NCBI GenBank assembly: GCA_002773655.1
Contig: PFAR01000038.1
Span: forward strand, 4,360 to 18,850
From: Candidatus Falkowbacteria bacterium CG10_big_fil_rev_8_21_14_0_10_43_10
GTDB taxonomy: Bacteria; Patescibacteriota; Patescibacteriia; Patescibacteriales; XYC2-FULL-47-12
DNA length: 14,491 bases
Direction of reading: 5' to 3'
Shown: in pieces, positions 12,874-14,491 of the stretch
How the letters are laid out: each line of letters opens with the position of its first letter
Numbering within the stretch: the stretch's first letter is position 1
Program-made: the position numbers and the translations under genes
The notes under the pieces: model-generated
What the model was told of the DNA's origin: nothing
Database searches by the model: none
The model's input: only the letters and a program-made list of their open reading frames with translations

Positions 12874-14491
12874 TTGTATAATCCTATCCTGCTTTCTTCA
12901 TCTAACTTAATAATTTCCAGCTCCAAATTAACTTCTGCCAACTTTCGGCTGTTTAAATAGGCAAAATCTCCGGGCGGAAAAATAAAGCCGTAGTAATAAA
13001 GCGGGATTCCCTGTTCTGCTAATTCCGCGTATGCCTGCGGGTGCGATTTATCGGATAAATTTCCGATTATCACTTTATATTTAGGCCATAAAAATTTATC
13101 AAACCGCTCGCTGATGATTATCGCCTCCGGCTCAATATGCGAAAACATACTTTCAACCAGCTCCGCGTCTTTAACTAAATTATTCTTCATTGTCAACAGT
13201 CCCTCTTCTTTACCCCAAACGGCCGCCTGAAAATTTAAAATTAAAAAAATAACTATCAATACTGTCATTCCCGCGAAAGCGGGAATCTCATTATAATTAA
13301 CGCGGGATTCCCGCTTTCGCGGGAATGACAATAAAGATGATAATTTTATAATTAGCAACGCGGCCAGCGGCAGACTCATAATGTACATCGGCAAAAAATA
13401 GCGCGTGTAAGAATTGCCGATGGTAAAACTCGCTGGATTAGGATTATCCTGAATTTTCCACGAACCGTAATATAACCCTAAAATCATGCTGCTTATTATA
13501 AAAACAACCAGATATAATTTTTGGGGGTTATCTATTTTTTTCCAATTGTACAAAAGCCATATCCCGCCGAAAAACGCCGGCCAAAATAAATGCCAAAACA
13601 TTATCGCGTAATAATTTATAAAACTCTTGCCGGCCTGTTTGATGTTAATTTGAGCCGGCATAAATCTTTTTGTCATTGCGAGAAGATCCACGGCGCTGCG
13701 GGGCGACGAAGCAATCCCGTTAATATTTTCTGCATTAACATTATTGACCGCGATTTTACTCTGTGCCTCAACTGCGGCTGGTCTATTATATCCGAATTTA
13801 AACCAACCGCCATACAAAACCTGATTGTAATAAAACATCGGCAGAAGCGCCAAAATAAGACCGAACGCGAAAATAAATAATTTTAAAAAACAATCTTTAA
13901 GGTTTCCGAAACCTCTAAGAGGTTTCGGAAACCTCCACACCGCTAACCATGTTATTAGCATTACCGGCGCCAGCCAGATCAATTCCGACGCGCGCGTCAT
14001 TATCGCGAGACCAAAAAATATCCCTGACAAAAATATAAAAATAAAATCCGTTTTAATCCGTTTCATCTGCTCAATCCGTGTTCCATCGATTAAAAAATAA
14101 ATTCCAATTAACAGCAAATCAATAAACAATACATTATGAAACATGGAACGCGCCGCGTAATACCAGTATGGCACGAGCGCGAATAGCATCAGCGCCGACA
14201 ACAACGCGATTTTATCGTTAAAAACGCGCCTCGTAATGCCGTAAAAACAAAAAATGCCGATAACCGCGAATAGCGGCGTTAAATAAATAATAATCCAGGG
14301 ACCGAATGTTTTAGCCAGCCAGCCGTAAATTAAAATTATTCCCAAAAAACTAACCGGCTTAACCGTGCCGTTATCCGAGCGCACGCTGCGCGGCGTAACC
14401 GCATCGTCGGCAATCAGGTTCAGCGGTTCAAAATAAGTTAATCCCAGCCCGGCCGCGTAATTTTTCGCCCAAAAATAGTTGGCGGTTTCAT
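12849..14491 (-). CDS. GT39/ArnT-like membrane glycosyltransferase (5' end outside window)
   Basis: A multi-pass GT-C fold enzyme of the ArnT/PMT type, which moves sugars from polyprenyl-phosphate donors to outside acceptors. The frame is open to the right edge: upstream of the GTG at 14384 it continues ETANYFWAKNYAAGLGLTYF, and the codon cut by the edge ends in AT, so a DE pair at the catalytic-type first loop is likely. The true start is therefore beyond the window, and 546 residues are visible. About ten hydrophobic segments are seen; RRVFNDKIALLSALMLFALVP and AARSMFHNVLFIDLLLIGIY (split by a short link) match the family's second and third helices. A soluble C-terminal part (about 120 residues, after the last helix) ends in IGLYKLQVTSNK. 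Three palindromic elements are read in frame: SFPRKRES...AGMT, GIASSPRSAVDLLAMTK and RFPKPLRGFGNL, all placed in loops. The substrate is unknown. It is coupled to the GT4 gene by a 7-bp gap. Confidence 0.85.
   Translation of the reverse strand, partial: ETANYFWAKNYAAGLGLTYFEPLNLIADDAVTPRSVRSDNGTVKPVSFLGIILIYGWLAKTFGPWIIIYLTPLFAVIGIFCFYGITRRVFNDKIALLSALMLFALVPYWYYAARSMFHNVLFIDLLLIGIYFLIDGTRIEQMKRIKTDFIFIFLSGIFFGLAIMTRASELIWLAPVMLITWLAVWRFPKPLRGFGNLKDCFLKLFIFAFGLILALLPMFYYNQVLYGGWFKFGYNRPAAVEAQSKIAVNNVNAENINGIASSPRSAVDLLAMTKRFMPAQINIKQAGKSFINYYAIMFWHLFWPAFFGGIWLLYNWKKIDNPQKLYLVVFIISSMILGLYYGSWKIQDNPNPASFTIGNSYTRYFLPMYIMSLPLAALLIIKLSSLLSFPRKRESRVNYNEIPAFAGMTVLIVIFLILNFQAAVWGKEEGLLTMKNNLVKDAELVESMFSHIEPEAIIISERFDKFLWPKYKVIIGNLSDKSHPQAYAELAEQGIPLYYYGFIFPPGDFAYLNSRKLAEVNLELEIIKLDEESRIGLYKLQVTSNK
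13263..13330. repeat. 68-bp composite palindromic element inside the GT39-like gene
   Basis: Perfect 25-bp inverted arms (13263-13287 and 13306-13330) flank an 18-bp core, total 68 bp, the same layout as 12170-12237. It is translated as SFPRKRES, a variable core, then IPAFAGMT, in the same frame as the GT4 copy. It lies between two membrane segments (LPLAALLIIKL and VLIVIFLILNF). Confidence 0.95.
13672..13718. repeat. Element of the gtcattgcgag...gcaatc type inside the GT39-like gene
   Basis: Starts gtcattgcgagaag and ends cgacgaagcaatccc; the clear inverted arms are short (attgc with gcaat). Read in frame as GIASSPRSAVDLLAMTK, between NNVNAENIN and RFMPAQINIK. This type of repeat is known to be dispersed in many bacterial genomes (recalled, not checked). 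Confidence 0.7.
13900..13934. repeat. 35-bp perfect palindrome inside the GT39-like gene
   Basis: 17-bp arms (13900-13916 and 13918-13934) flank one central base. Read in frame as RFPKPLRGFGNL, between the membrane segment ending LAVW and the next one starting CFLKLFIF, so it falls in a loop. Confidence 0.92.

Noticed and set aside
12170..13330. CRISPR array
   Set aside because: The two repeat copies are 1 kb apart, lie inside genes and have no regular spacers or cas genes.
1..14491. Alternative genetic code (TGA as Gly)
   Set aside because: TGA serves as the stop of the GT39-like gene and the 302-residue protein gene, and no conserved gene contains an internal TGA.

Overview
The window looks like chromosomal DNA from a member of the Candidate Phyla Radiation (Patescibacteria, probably the Parcubacteria side). 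This is inferred from the small compact genes, the scarcity of Shine-Dalgarno sequences, a 302-residue protein and a 137-residue membrane protein of kinds I associate with this group, a DUF4012 protein with a very long basic N-terminus, and the many short palindromic repeats. TGA ends at least two genes (the GT39-like gene and the 302-residue gene), so the recoded TGA=Gly lineages are unlikely. Every gene I can support lies on the minus strand, so transcription runs from high to low coordinates.

In transcription order: (1) 14491-11660, a membrane glycosyltransferase (GT39/ArnT-like, running off the right edge) and a GT4 glycosyltransferase, 7 bp apart and closed by a strong hairpin terminator. 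(2) 11580-7237, a promoter, a 1085-residue DUF4012 envelope protein, a conserved protein of unknown function, and a terminator. (3) 7217-3715, a promoter, dnaX, tRNA-Gln(CTG), a TIM-barrel protein whose ATG begins 1 nt after the tRNA 3' end, two gene remnants (a small membrane protein and an MBL-fold hydrolase, each apparently with its middle deleted), an AlkD-like DNA glycosylase, and a probable terminator. (4) 3690-1, a possible promoter, truB, a small membrane protein, then mraY, ftsW and the start of murG. The last three are a dcw-type peptidoglycan block; murD, usually between mraY and ftsW, is absent here.

The most striking feature is not a gene. At least seven short palindromic elements of six sequence types sit in frame inside four protein genes (murG, truB, the GT4 gene and the GT39-like gene), and an eighth lies in the ftsW-murG spacer. 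Two copies, one in each glycosyltransferase gene, share one 68-bp layout (25-bp arm, 18-bp core, 25-bp arm) and are read in the same frame. The insertions fall in surface loops, inter-domain linkers or loops between membrane segments. This resembles the Rickettsia palindromic elements that insert in frame into genes, but with several unrelated families together. Degenerate 7-bp and 12-bp tandem repeats also sit at gene boundaries, in one case supplying the last codons and the stop codon.

Functionally the window mixes cell-wall precursor synthesis (mraY, ftsW, murG), surface glycan synthesis (GT39, GT4, perhaps DUF4012), replication (dnaX), translation (tRNA-Gln, truB) and DNA repair (AlkD-like).
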